64,000 nucleotides of DNA from Cryobacterium sp. N22 (GTDB lineage: Bacteria; Actinomycetota; Actinomycetes; Actinomycetales; Microbacteriaceae), in NCBI RefSeq assembly GCF_002929555.1, contig NZ_PJJP01000033.1, positions 62,001 to 126,000 on the forward strand, in the 5' to 3' direction. The translations under genes were made by a program, and so were the position numbers. Below, one piece after another: positions 33,181 to 41,406 of the stretch (position 1 is the stretch's first letter; each line of letters opens with the position of its first letter). The notes beneath the pieces were generated by a model that saw only the letters and a program-made list of their open reading frames with translations, was not told where the DNA came from and ran no database searches.

Positions 33181-34640
33181 GAGATACCCACGTTCCCTGC
33201 TTGGCGCACCTCTCCGGATGGACTAACAGGGGCGCCGGTGAGGAGTCCCACCGCGTGACGTGCAGTGACGGCCGCAGCTTCGATCGTGGTGTACGGCGCA
33301 GTCGGTGACACTGGACTTCCACAGCCGGATTCGAAGAACTCAACGTCCAAGAACTCGTTGCTTGCGTCATTATGCGACGAAGGCAGGGGCGCCGCGCCGC
33401 CTAATGGCGGAAGAATGTCGATTCGGATGGTGCGTCCTCGGTTCTGGATCGCGCTGGACAGCACATGTGCGCCAGACGCTCTTGCAACAGCCTTCAGGAG
33501 AGCGGTGACCGAGAAATCTGCCGTTGCGTTGATGATCAAGTCGACGTCTTCCAAGAGGGACATTACTTCCGCTCCCTTCCGAAGGTCATACCGGCCGGTT
33601 TCTATCTTGCCCTCCACCATCGTCCCGGAGGCGGCGATGATTTGTCTGACCGCTTCGACCTTGGGAAGGCCGATGTATCGCGGTCCGGCTAGATGCCGAA
33701 TGGTGTTGCCCGGCTTGAGGATGTCGTTGTCGATCAATGTCAGACGCCCAACACCAGCCCGTGCAAGAGCGTCAGCGGTGAAGGAACCGATGGCGCCGAC
33801 ACCGATGATGGCGACGGACTTGGTCTGCAGCTCCGAGAAGGTCGTCCCGGCCCGGCGTGTCCGTGCTTCCCCACTCGTGCTCGAGCTCTGGAGGCCGCGC
33901 GCGAGCACGCCGCCGCCCGGCACTCCCCCAACCTCCAGAGCAAGGACAGCTTGGTGTTCGCCGCGACGGTAAGCGACCAGGAGGACACGGATCTCCTGTG
34001 CGACGATCAAGTTTATGACCTGACCTGAATTCGGCATCATCTTCGCGAGGTCTTCCCATGTGCGCGGCGGTACGGCGATCTCACCGACGTCCACCGTGAG
34101 GCCATAGACCGTCTTGCCCGCCCTGCCGTTCTTAGGCTTACGGCCGTGACCTTTCATCACCATCGTGTCGTTCGACCCCGGCACGAAACGGACGTAAGTG
34201 CTACTGAATTCAGCAGGATCTGGATAGAGGTAGAGCCGCCTGTCATGGGCTTGGTCGAAATAGCGCTCAAGATCCAAGTCGGTCCGATCACCAGCCCATC
34301 CGGTATCTGATTCCATGAGCCAAGCGTGGATGTGGTCGACGAAAGACTCGCCGTGCTTCCACCACAACCCTTCGTGGTCATCTTGGGCGACTAAGCAAAG
34401 GCTGCCATCTCGTTCCCGATGCCACGAGTACGGAAGGGAGTCGAGATCGACAGGCCGAACGGTTGGTGGCTGGAACGGGAAGGGATCAGACAGTCTGATC
34501 TCCAGCTGCGTTGTGGTGCCACCGTGTTCGATGCTGCCGACCCAGACGCTGCCCTCAAGGAAGAATCCATTGCGCATCAGCCCCTCATCGAAGGACTGGT
34601 ACTCCGATTCGGTCATTTCGGTCCACTCGGCGATGTTCAA
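33177..34640 (-). CDS. cap2: CBASS Cap2, E2-E1 fusion that conjugates the CD-NTase
   Basis: A 487-residue E2-E1 protein. The N-terminal E2-like domain (residues about 1-130) has the PFPFQPP loop and a catalytic Cys82 in DGSLCLVAQDDHEG. A linker domain is followed by an E1/ThiF adenylation domain (about 268-487): nucleotide loop IIGVGAIGS (Gly280-x-Gly282-x-x-Gly285), Asp304 in TLIDNDIL, Arg315 in NTIRHLAGP, and catalytic Cys440 in FESGCGSP. Cap2 activates the C-terminus of the CD-NTase and links it to cellular targets, priming it for signalling. ATGA overlaps join it to the CD-NTase upstream and the effector downstream. Confidence 0.92.
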   Translation of the reverse strand: MNIAEWTEMTESEYQSFDEGLMRNGFFLEGSVWVGSIEHGGTTTQLEIRLSDPFPFQPPTVRPVDLDSLPYSWHRERDGSLCLVAQDDHEGLWWKHGESFVDHIHAWLMESDTGWAGDRTDLDLERYFDQAHDRRLYLYPDPAEFSSTYVRFVPGSNDTMVMKGHGRKPKNGRAGKTVYGLTVDVGEIAVPPRTWEDLAKMMPNSGQVINLIVAQEIRVLLVAYRRGEHQAVLALEVGGVPGGGVLARGLQSSSTSGEARTRRAGTTFSELQTKSVAIIGVGAIGSFTADALARAGVGRLTLIDNDILKPGNTIRHLAGPRYIGLPKVEAVRQIIAASGTMVEGKIETGRYDLRKGAEVMSLLEDVDLIINATADFSVTALLKAVARASGAHVLSSAIQNRGRTIRIDILPPLGGAAPLPSSHNDASNEFLDVEFFESGCGSPVSPTAPYTTIEAAAVTARHAVGLLTGAPVSPSGEVRQAGNVGIS

Positions 34641-35644
34641 CCGAAGGTCTTTGATCCGGCCGGAACATCGGGGTCCCCGGGGGTCGCCCTCGACTCATTC
34701 CGCGTTCCGTCGTCTTTGAATCCGGGGGGCATGGGGAAGACGGTGTCTCCGTCGCCGTTCTTTCCGAGCAGAATACGGTAGAGCACAGCCGCCTTCCCAA
34801 TGTGCTCCTCTGCCAAGGCACTGGCCGCAGTATCGCCTGCGCGGGCGAACTCGCGATCGAGGTCGGCCAACTCATCATCGTCAGCTCGGACGTGGATCGT
34901 TTCACCATCACGGGTGGGATCTACGATGGCAATCTGGTTTTTGACGAAGCTCGTGAGGAGTTTGCTGACCGCGATGAGGGCCGACACGTAGTACTCGGCC
35001 TGGGTCTTGCCTGTGACGTCACCAGAGGCGAATGCTTGGTAGGTGGCAACCTCGATGAAGAAACCTCCGGGCTTCGCCCCGTTCAGCAAGCTCCTACGGG
35101 TCTGACGGAGCAGCTTCACAGTCGGCACGTAGAAGCCGCTGTGCTCGTCATTCATCGCGATGGTGAGCTCGCTCATCGCTTCAGGATTCGTTTCCACCCA
35201 CTCATCATCGGAGCCGCGCTGAGGGATTTCCCACATGCCCCCGGAGGTGCTTGGGCGAGCGGGGACTGCGTCAACGTCGAGGTCGAATTCAGGGAAGGCG
35301 ATCTTCAAACTACGGCTCTGACGGGTCACCCGGCGGTGACCGTCCTCGTCCTTGCCGAATTCCGTGTGCAGGACCTCGAAGAAGCTGTTGAGTATCTCAG
35401 CGGACGTGACACCCGCGGGCAGTGAATCCAGCCGGCAAAATACGTCGACGTCTTTCACCCGCCGGATAGATACCTTGCGCTTGTAGGAGCCGATGAGTAT
35501 CGAGTTGATACCGTAGCCGGCAAGTTTCGGGTCGGCGGCCAGAGCCGCTCGTACGAGCTTGTGGGCTTCCGGTGCATTCGTTTTGTCGTCGCCCGGCTCA
35601 ATCGAGTTTAGGGCGGTGGTGAACTGTGGATTTAGGTGGGCCAA
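34637..35644 (-). CDS. CBASS CD-NTase (cGAS/DncV-like nucleotidyltransferase)
   Basis: A 335-residue cyclic-oligonucleotide synthase, first gene of the CBASS operon. The nucleotidyltransferase core has Gly52-Ser53 in ILIGSYKRKVSIRRVKDVDVF, with metal-binding Asp65/Asp67, and the third acidic site in EFDLDVDAVPA (Asp123/Asp125). An OAS-like helical half follows. The protein ends ...VPAGSKTFG; a C-terminal Gly is what Cap2 needs for conjugation. With a TIR-SAVED effector the product is likely cyclic tri-adenylate (inference from the Microbacterium system). It starts at a TTG at 35644 behind GAAGGGGG. No CapH/CapP or CapW regulator is adjacent. Confidence 0.92.
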   Translation of the reverse strand: MAHLNPQFTTALNSIEPGDDKTNAPEAHKLVRAALAADPKLAGYGINSILIGSYKRKVSIRRVKDVDVFCRLDSLPAGVTSAEILNSFFEVLHTEFGKDEDGHRRVTRQSRSLKIAFPEFDLDVDAVPARPSTSGGMWEIPQRGSDDEWVETNPEAMSELTIAMNDEHSGFYVPTVKLLRQTRRSLLNGAKPGGFFIEVATYQAFASGDVTGKTQAEYYVSALIAVSKLLTSFVKNQIAIVDPTRDGETIHVRADDDELADLDREFARAGDTAASALAEEHIGKAAVLYRILLGKNGDGDTVFPMPPGFKDDGTRNESRATPGDPDVPAGSKTFG

Positions 35645-35719
35645 GTGGACCCCCTTCTGCCGCTGCGCTTAGGCAGTTAGGCAAAGGGCAGACCGTTCCG
35701 AGGGAAGGTGGGATTCGAT

Positions 35720-35748
35720 TTGAGAAACCTCCCTATTCTCGTTAGAGT
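35720..35748 (+). promoter_or_regulatory. Candidate sigma-70-type promoter reading towards nrdF
   Basis: TTGAGA (35720-35725) and TAGAGT (35743-35748) are separated by 17 bp. No protein gene follows on this strand; about 45 bases after the -10 box begins a hairpin terminator (35798-35829), so the pair could define a short RNA. This is in the 345-bp gene-free stretch 35645-35989. Confidence 0.35.
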
Positions 35749-35797
35749 CGAGTAATTCTTACCGGAATGACTAGACCCCGCGGGGCTGCTGATTTAA

Positions 35798-35829
35798 CCG
35801 TCAGCGGGCGCTGACGGGGTTTTGTTTTT
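35798..35829 (+). terminator. Rho-independent terminator in the gap between CBASS and nrdF
   Basis: CCGTCAGC (35798-35805) and GCTGACGG (35810-35817) form a perfect stem with loop GGGC, followed by a T-rich tail. It is oriented on the plus strand, where no annotated gene ends. It may close a small RNA or be left from the chromosome before the island arrived. Confidence 0.75.
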
Positions 35830-35879
35830 AACGAACGCTCAAAGTCAGGGTAGTTCTCGGGCTCTTCGCCTTCTTGGCC

Positions 35880-35938
35880 GTTCCAAGGTAGTTGTCACAG
35901 TGGCCACCAACTCGAATTTGTGACAACTATCTTGGAAC
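35880..35938. repeat. Long near-perfect inverted repeat at the right end of the island
   Basis: GTTCCAAGGTAGTTGTCACA (35880-35899) and TGTGACAACTATCTTGGAAC (35919-35938) match in 19 of 20 positions around a 19-base loop. GGCC follows or precedes each outer end within a few bases. It is AT-richer than the core genome and has no T-run, so it is not a normal terminator. A MITE-like element, IS end remnant or recombination site are options. Confidence 0.7.
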
Positions 35939-35989
35939 GTTGGCCAACTGCAATGGAATCTCACAGCCAGTCGGATACTGGCCGGCGGG

Positions 35990-36967
<978 letters not shown>

Positions 36968-36992
36968 TTAGTCCTTTGTGGTGGTGCACCGT

Positions 36993-37057
36993 TGGTCGAG
37001 CTTGTCGAGACCTCGAGATCTCGAGATCTGCTTACGTGGTCTCGACAAGCTCGACCA
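36993..37057. repeat. Perfect 20-bp inverted repeat (REP/BIME-like) between nrdE and nrdF
   Basis: TGGTCGAGCTTGTCGAGACC (36993-37012) and its exact reverse complement (37038-37057) flank a 25-bp centre that itself holds CTCGAGATCTCGAG. The element can fold into a long stem in the nrdE-nrdF mRNA. The same 20-mer family occurs at 7169-7258 and inside hsdM. Confidence 0.9.
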
Positions 37058-37077
37058 CCGATTATGCCGCTACTCAC

Positions 37078-39222
37078 TCATAGCGCACAGGAAACACAGC
37101 CCTCAACCTCGGTCCCCTCGAGGGCCATCTGGCGCAGACGGATGTAGTAGATCGTCTTGATGCCCTTTTTCCACGCGTAGATCTGCGCGCGGTTGATGTC
37201 GCGGGTCGTGGCGGTGTCCTTGAAGAACAGCGTCAGGGAGAGGCCCTGGTCCACGTGCTGGGTGGCAGCGGCGTAGGTGTCGATGACCTTCTCGTAGCCG
37301 ATTTCGTAGGCATCCTGGTAGAACTCGGTGTTGTCGTTCGTCATGAACGGCGCCGGGTAGTACACCCGGCCGAGCTTGCCTTCCTTGCGGATCTCGATCT
37401 TCGAGGCGATCGGGTGGATCGACGCGGTCGAGTTGTTGATGTACGAGATCGACCCGGTCGGCGGCACGGCCTGCAGGTTCTGGTTGTAGATGCCGTGCTC
37501 CATGACGGATGCCTTGAGCTCGGCCCAGTCGGCCTGCGTCGGGATCTCGACAGTCGAGTTCGCGAACAGCTCGGCGCCGCGGGCGGTGGTCGGCTCCCAG
37601 ACCTGGTCGGTGTACTTGTCGAAGAAGGCACCGGAGGCGTAGGTGGAGTCCGCGAAGCCCTCGAAGGTGGTGCCTCGTTCGATGGCGATCTTGTTCGAGG
37701 CGCGCAGGGCGTGGAACAGCACCGTGTAGAAGTAGATGTTGGTGAAGTCGATGCCCTCTTCGCTGCCGTAGTACACCCGCTCACGAGCGAGGTAGCCGTG
37801 CAGGTTCATCTGGCCCAGGCCGATGGCGTGGGACTTGTCGTTGCCGCTCTCGATCGAGCGCACCGATGCGATGTGGCTCTGGTCGGAGACCGCGCTGAGT
37901 CCGCGGATCGCGGTGTCGACGACCCGGCCGAAGTCGGGCGCATCCATGGCCAGCGCGATGTTCATCGAGCCGAGGTTGCAGGAGATGTCCTTGCCGATGG
38001 TGTCGTAGGAGAGGTCCTCGTTGTACGTGGTTGGGGTGTTGACCTGGAGGATCTCCGAGCACAGGTTCGACATGTTGATGCGGCCCTTGATCGGGTTCGC
38101 TTCGTTCACGGTGTCTTCGAACATGATGTACGGGTAGCCGGACTCGAACTGGATTTCGGCGAGGGTCTGGAAGAAGTCGCGGGCCTTCATCTTGGACTTC
38201 TTGATGCGCGAGTCGTCGACCATCTCGTGGTACTTCTCGGAGACCGAGATGTCGGCGAACGGCACGCCGTAGACGCGCTCGACGTCGTACGGGGAGAACA
38301 GGTACATGTCCTCGTTGTTCTTGGCCAGCTCGAAGGTGATGTCGGGGATGACCACACCGAGGGAGAGGGTCTTGATGCGGATCTTCTCGTCGGCGTTCTC
38401 ACGCTTGGTGTCGAGGAAGCGCATGATGTCGGGGTGGTGCGCGTGCAGGTACACCGCGCCGGCGCCCTGGCGGGCACCGAGCTGGTTGGCGTAGCTGAAG
38501 GAGTCTTCGAGAAGCTTCATCACGGGGATGATGCCGCTGGACTGGTTCTCGATCTGCTTGATCGGGGCGCCGGACTCACGGATGTTGGAGAGCAGCAGGG
38601 CCACGCCGCCGCCGCGCTTGGACAGCTGCAGCGAGGAGTTGATGCCGCGGGAGATGGACTCCATGTTGTCTTCGATGCGCAGCAGGAAGCAGGAGACGAG
38701 TTCGCCGCGCTGGGCCTTGCCGGAGTTCAGGAAGGTGGGGGTGGCGGGCTGGAAGCGGCCGGCGATGATCTCTTCGACCAGCGCGATGGCGAGCTGCTCG
38801 TCGCCCTGGGCGAGTCCGAGGGCGGTCATCACGACGCGGTCCTCGAAGCGCTCGAGGTAACGCTTGCCGTCGAAGGTCTTCAGCGTGTACGAGGTGTAGT
38901 ACTTGAACGCGCCGAGGAACGTCTGGAAGCGGAACTTCTTGGAGTAGGCCAGCTCGTTGAGGCTGGTGATGAACTCGAAGGTGTACAGGTCGAGAACGGC
39001 CTGCTCGTAGTACTCCTTCTCCACCAGGTAGTCGAGGCGCTCGCGCAGCGAGTGGAAGAACACCGTGTTCTGGTTCACGTGCTGCAGGAAGAACTCCCGG
39101 GCAGCTTCGCGGTCCTTGTCGAACTGGATCTCCCCGTTCGGTCCGTACAGGTTGAGCATGGCGTTCAGGGAGTGATAATCCATGTCCAGGCCTGACGGCG
39201 GGCTGATCGGGGTGACCTTCAC
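37078..39222 (-). CDS. nrdE: Ribonucleotide reductase class Ib, large subunit NrdE
   Basis: A catalytic subunit of about 714 residues that reduces ribonucleoside diphosphates. Active-site cysteines are seen in [10 protein letters not shown] and MSNLCSEIL, with the C-terminal redox pair CVSCAL that is recharged by NrdH. It lacks an ATP-cone, as expected for NrdE. I prefer the GTG at 39222, which overlaps the nrdI stop as GTGA; a TTG at 39237 would add five residues. Downstream, nrdF follows after a repeat-bearing spacer. Confidence 0.96.
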   Translation of the reverse strand: MKVTPISPPSGLDMDYHSLNAMLNLYGPNGEIQFDKDREAAREFFLQHVNQNTVFFHSLRERLDYLVEKEYYEQAVLDLYTFEFITSLNELAYSKKFRFQTFLGAFKYYTSYTLKTFDGKRYLERFEDRVVMTALGLAQGDEQLAIALVEEIIAGRFQPATPTFLNSGKAQRGELVSCFLLRIEDNMESISRGINSSLQLSKRGGGVALLLSNIRESGAPIKQIENQSSGIIPVMKLLEDSFSYANQLGARQGAGAVYLHAHHPDIMRFLDTKRENADEKIRIKTLSLGVVIPDITFELAKNNEDMYLFSPYDVERVYGVPFADISVSEKYHEMVDDSRIKKSKMKARDFFQTLAEIQFESGYPYIMFEDTVNEANPIKGRINMSNLCSEILQVNTPTTYNEDLSYDTIGKDISCNLGSMNIALAMDAPDFGRVVDTAIRGLSAVSDQSHIASVRSIESGNDKSHAIGLGQMNLHGYLARERVYYGSEEGIDFTNIYFYTVLFHALRASNKIAIERGTTFEGFADSTYASGAFFDKYTDQVWEPTTARGAELFANSTVEIPTQADWAELKASVMEHGIYNQNLQAVPPTGSISYINNSTASIHPIASKIEIRKEGKLGRVYYPAPFMTNDNTEFYQDAYEIGYEKVIDTYAAATQHVDQGLSLTLFFKDTATTRDINRAQIYAWKKGIKTIYYIRLRQMALEGTEVEGCVSCAL

Positions 39223-39704
39223 GGCTGTTGCTTCCAAAATTCTTCCAATCCTTCGTGAACGGCGGCTACGTCGTCCGGTGTGCCGAATACTTCAAAGCGG
39301 TACAGGTGGGGCACACCGCACTTCTGCGCGATGATGTCCCCGGCGAGGCAGAAGGCCTCACCGAAATTTGTGTTCCCGGCGCCGATGACGCCGCGGATGA
39401 GTGAGCGGTTGCGCTTGTCGTTCAGAAAGCGGATGACCTGGCGCGGCACTGCCGGCCCCAGGTCGCCGCCGCCGTAGGTGGGAACGACGAGCACATACGG
39501 ATGCCGGGCCACGAGCGGCGCATCCTTGGCGTAGAGCGGGATGCGGGCGGCGGGCCTGCCGAGCTTCTCAACGAACCTCGCGGTGTTGCCCGAGATGCTG
39601 GAGAAGTAGACGATGTCCACGTCTCCGGCATCGAGCTCTTCGCCGGTGACCCGATCGGTCGTGCCGGCGGTGGACTCGCGAGTGGAATCAGCCTGAAGCA
39701 GCAT
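39219..39704 (-). CDS. nrdI: NrdI flavodoxin, activator of class Ib ribonucleotide reductase
   Basis: A 161-residue flavodoxin-like protein that supplies the oxidant for assembling the Mn(III)2-tyrosyl cofactor of NrdF. FMN-binding loops are visible: [27 protein letters not shown] and [19 protein letters not shown]. The N-terminus has about 25 extra polar residues before the first strand. The ATG at 39704 has AAGGGGAA. It lies 57 bp after nrdH and overlaps nrdE. Confidence 0.95.
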   Translation of the reverse strand: MLLQADSTRESTAGTTDRVTGEELDAGDVDIVYFSSISGNTARFVEKLGRPAARIPLYAKDAPLVARHPYVLVVPTYGGGDLGPAVPRQVIRFLNDKRNRSLIRGVIGAGNTNFGEAFCLAGDIIAQKCGVPHLYRFEVFGTPDDVAAVHEGLEEFWKQQP

Positions 39705-39761
39705 GGGTTCCCCTTTTCGTGCGAGTTGAGCTGGTCGGCGCCCCCCAAGGCGCGGTGCTGG

Positions 39762-39995
39762 TTACGCCAGGCGTGCGGCGAGCTCGTTGATCTTGTCGGG
39801 GCGGAAGCCCGACCAGTGGTCCTCATCGGTGATGACGACGGGCGCCTGCAGGTAGCCGAGCGCCTTGACGGCCTCGAGTGCGTTCTCGTCGGCCGACAGG
39901 TCGAGGATGTTGTACTCGATGCCCTTGTTGTCCAGGGCGCGGTAGGTCGCGGTGCACTGCACGCAGGACGGCTTGGTGTAGACGGTGATTGCCAT
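39762..39995 (-). CDS. nrdH: NrdH redoxin
   Basis: A 77-residue glutaredoxin-like protein with thioredoxin-like specificity that reduces NrdE. The active site is CVQC in VYTKPSCVQCTATYRAL, and the C-terminal WSGFRPDKI is the NrdH hallmark that replaces a glutathione site. It is the first gene of nrdHIEF. Start ATG at 39995 follows GAGAGGCCTC. NrdR and DnaA boxes lie in the 385-bp upstream region. Confidence 0.97.
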   Translation of the reverse strand: MAITVYTKPSCVQCTATYRALDNKGIEYNILDLSADENALEAVKALGYLQAPVVITDEDHWSGFRPDKINELAARLA

Positions 39996-40144
39996 CGAAG
40001 AGGCCTCTCGTATCGTTCTCGTCGTTCAGGACCGTAGGCAAAGCTGTGCGAAATCCGTGGTGAAGACGTAGTTGAAATGTGGTGGAAATGCACCCGTAAA
40101 GTGCGAAGTTCTTTTCTAAGCGTTGTGCGATTGCTTGGACTTCA

Positions 40145-40192
40145 ATACTACATCTAGTGATCCCCAATGGGAACAGCCACTACATGCGGGAA
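40145..40192 (-). promoter_or_regulatory. Tandem NrdR boxes upstream of nrdHIEF
   Basis: ATACTACATCTAGTGA (40145-40160) fits the NrdR consensus ACACWATATATWGTGT well. CCACTACATGCGGGAA (40177-40192) is a second, weaker copy with a good left half. The two are 32 bp apart, three helical turns, as in other NrdR-regulated promoters. They lie about 150 bp before the nrdH start. Confidence 0.75.
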
Positions 40193-40206
40193 TTACAATT
40201 ATGTAC

Positions 40207-40292
40207 TTATCCACCGACATTCCACCGGTTGTCAACAGGGCGGCACTGGCGAAGTCCGCAGGATTACGCGGTTGGGCCCGAAGTTATCCACA
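40207..40292. promoter_or_regulatory. DnaA-box cluster upstream of nrdHIEF
   Basis: A perfect DnaA box TTATCCACA lies at 40284-40292 and an 8/9 match TTATCCACC at 40207-40215, with a looser TTGTCAACA at 40229-40237 between. They sit between the NrdR boxes and the 3' end of yjfF. E. coli nrdAB is also controlled by DnaA, so a link of dNTP supply to replication is plausible. Confidence 0.6.
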
Positions 40293-40380
40293 GGTCGGGC
40301 GCGCACAGGATTTTGCCCTGTGGAATCCGTTGCCGGGCGCGTCGATCACCCGGTCGGCCGATCCGTCCCCCCTATGGGGC

Positions 40381-41406
40381 TCAGGACTTGCGTTTACGCG
40401 AGACGACGAATCGCTGCAGCAGCACGAAGGCGAGGAGGATGCCGCCGGTGATGATCGTGGTGGCTTCCGGTGGGATGCCGCCGTCGCGGGTGATGAGCAC
40501 ATTCATCAGTCCGAGCACCAGGGCGCCGATCACGGAACCGAGCACAAAGCCGGCACCGCCGGTGAGTAGCGTCCCGCCGATGATGACGGCGGCGATGGCG
40601 TCGAGCTCCCAGCCCACCCCGGTGATGTTCTGCGCGATGCCGAGCTTCGAGGTGTACACCACCGCGGCCAGCCCTGCGAGGGTGCCGCTGATCACGTAGA
40701 TCGACAGCTTTGTGCGCACCACAGGCAGGCCCATCAGCAAAGCCGACTGCTCCGAGCCGCCGATCGCGTAGACCGTGCGACCGAAACGGGTGCGGTGCAG
40801 CATGAAGAAGGCGACGATGACCACGAGTGCCGCGATGAGCACGTTGGGTGTCGTCACGAGGTCGTCGATCTTGGGTCCGTCGTAGACCTTCCACTGCGTG
40901 GACAGGGCGCGGATCACCGAGTCATCCGCCAACCGCTGCGGGGTGGTGCTGAGGATGGACGCGAGGCCGCGGGCGAGGAACATCATCGCGAGGGTCGCGA
41001 TGAAGGGTTGCACGTTGAAGTACTGGATCAGCACCCCGGAGGCGACACCGAAGACCGAGCCGATCAGGATCATCAGCACAATCACGACGAGCGGATTCCA
41101 GCCGGCGTTGGCCAGCATCACGCCGACCAGGCTGCTGATGGCGATCACGGCTCCCACCGACAGGTCGATCCCGCCGGTGAGGATGACGAAGGTGAGACCC
41201 ACCGCCAGGATGATCAGATACGCGTTGTTGATCAGCAGGTTCGAGATCGTGCTGAACGCCACGATCCGCCCGTAGGCGATCTCGCCGTAGATCAGCATGG
41301 CGATGAAGATCGCCACGGCGGCCAGGGTCGGCAGGGTTTCCAGGTTCGGCTTCATTCGCGACAGCAGCGAGGGTGCGGCCGGCCGATCGAGCTCGGTGAT
41401 GGTCAT
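40381..41406 (-). CDS. yjfF: Sugar ABC transporter permease, YjfF-like
   Basis: A 341-residue permease of the BPD_transp_2 family (CUT2 importers), with about ten hydrophobic segments. Motifs such as ILTGGIDLSVGAVIAISSLVGVMLA and GGTLLTGGAGFVLGSVIGALVLGLMNVLI are typical. It is the last gene of ytfQRT-yjfF; the matching YtfQ identifies a galactofuranose-type importer. A 4-bp ATGA overlap couples it to ytfT. Two different permease genes, as here, are characteristic of the Ytf system. Confidence 0.9.
   Translation of the reverse strand: MTITELDRPAAPSLLSRMKPNLETLPTLAAVAIFIAMLIYGEIAYGRIVAFSTISNLLINNAYLIILAVGLTFVILTGGIDLSVGAVIAISSLVGVMLANAGWNPLVVIVLMILIGSVFGVASGVLIQYFNVQPFIATLAMMFLARGLASILSTTPQRLADDSVIRALSTQWKVYDGPKIDDLVTTPNVLIAALVVIVAFFMLHRTRFGRTVYAIGGSEQSALLMGLPVVRTKLSIYVISGTLAGLAAVVYTSKLGIAQNITGVGWELDAIAAVIIGGTLLTGGAGFVLGSVIGALVLGLMNVLITRDGGIPPEATTIITGGILLAFVLLQRFVVSRKRKS

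Noticed and set aside
34637..35644. Reading the first gene of the CBASS operon as a CCA-adding or kanamycin nucleotidyltransferase
   Set aside because: The GSYKRKV...DVDVF core, the C-terminal Gly, and coupling to an E2-E1 Cap2 and a SAVED effector mark it as a CD-NTase.
35798..35829. Terminator of the nrdF gene
   Set aside because: The T-tail is on the plus strand, whereas nrdF reads on the minus strand and ends at 35990.
37255..39195. A 646-codon open frame on the plus strand
   Set aside because: It is the exact antisense of nrdE, has the low-complexity Val/Gly/Asp/Leu/Glu composition that high-GC codon bias gives on the opposite strand, and shows no family motif.
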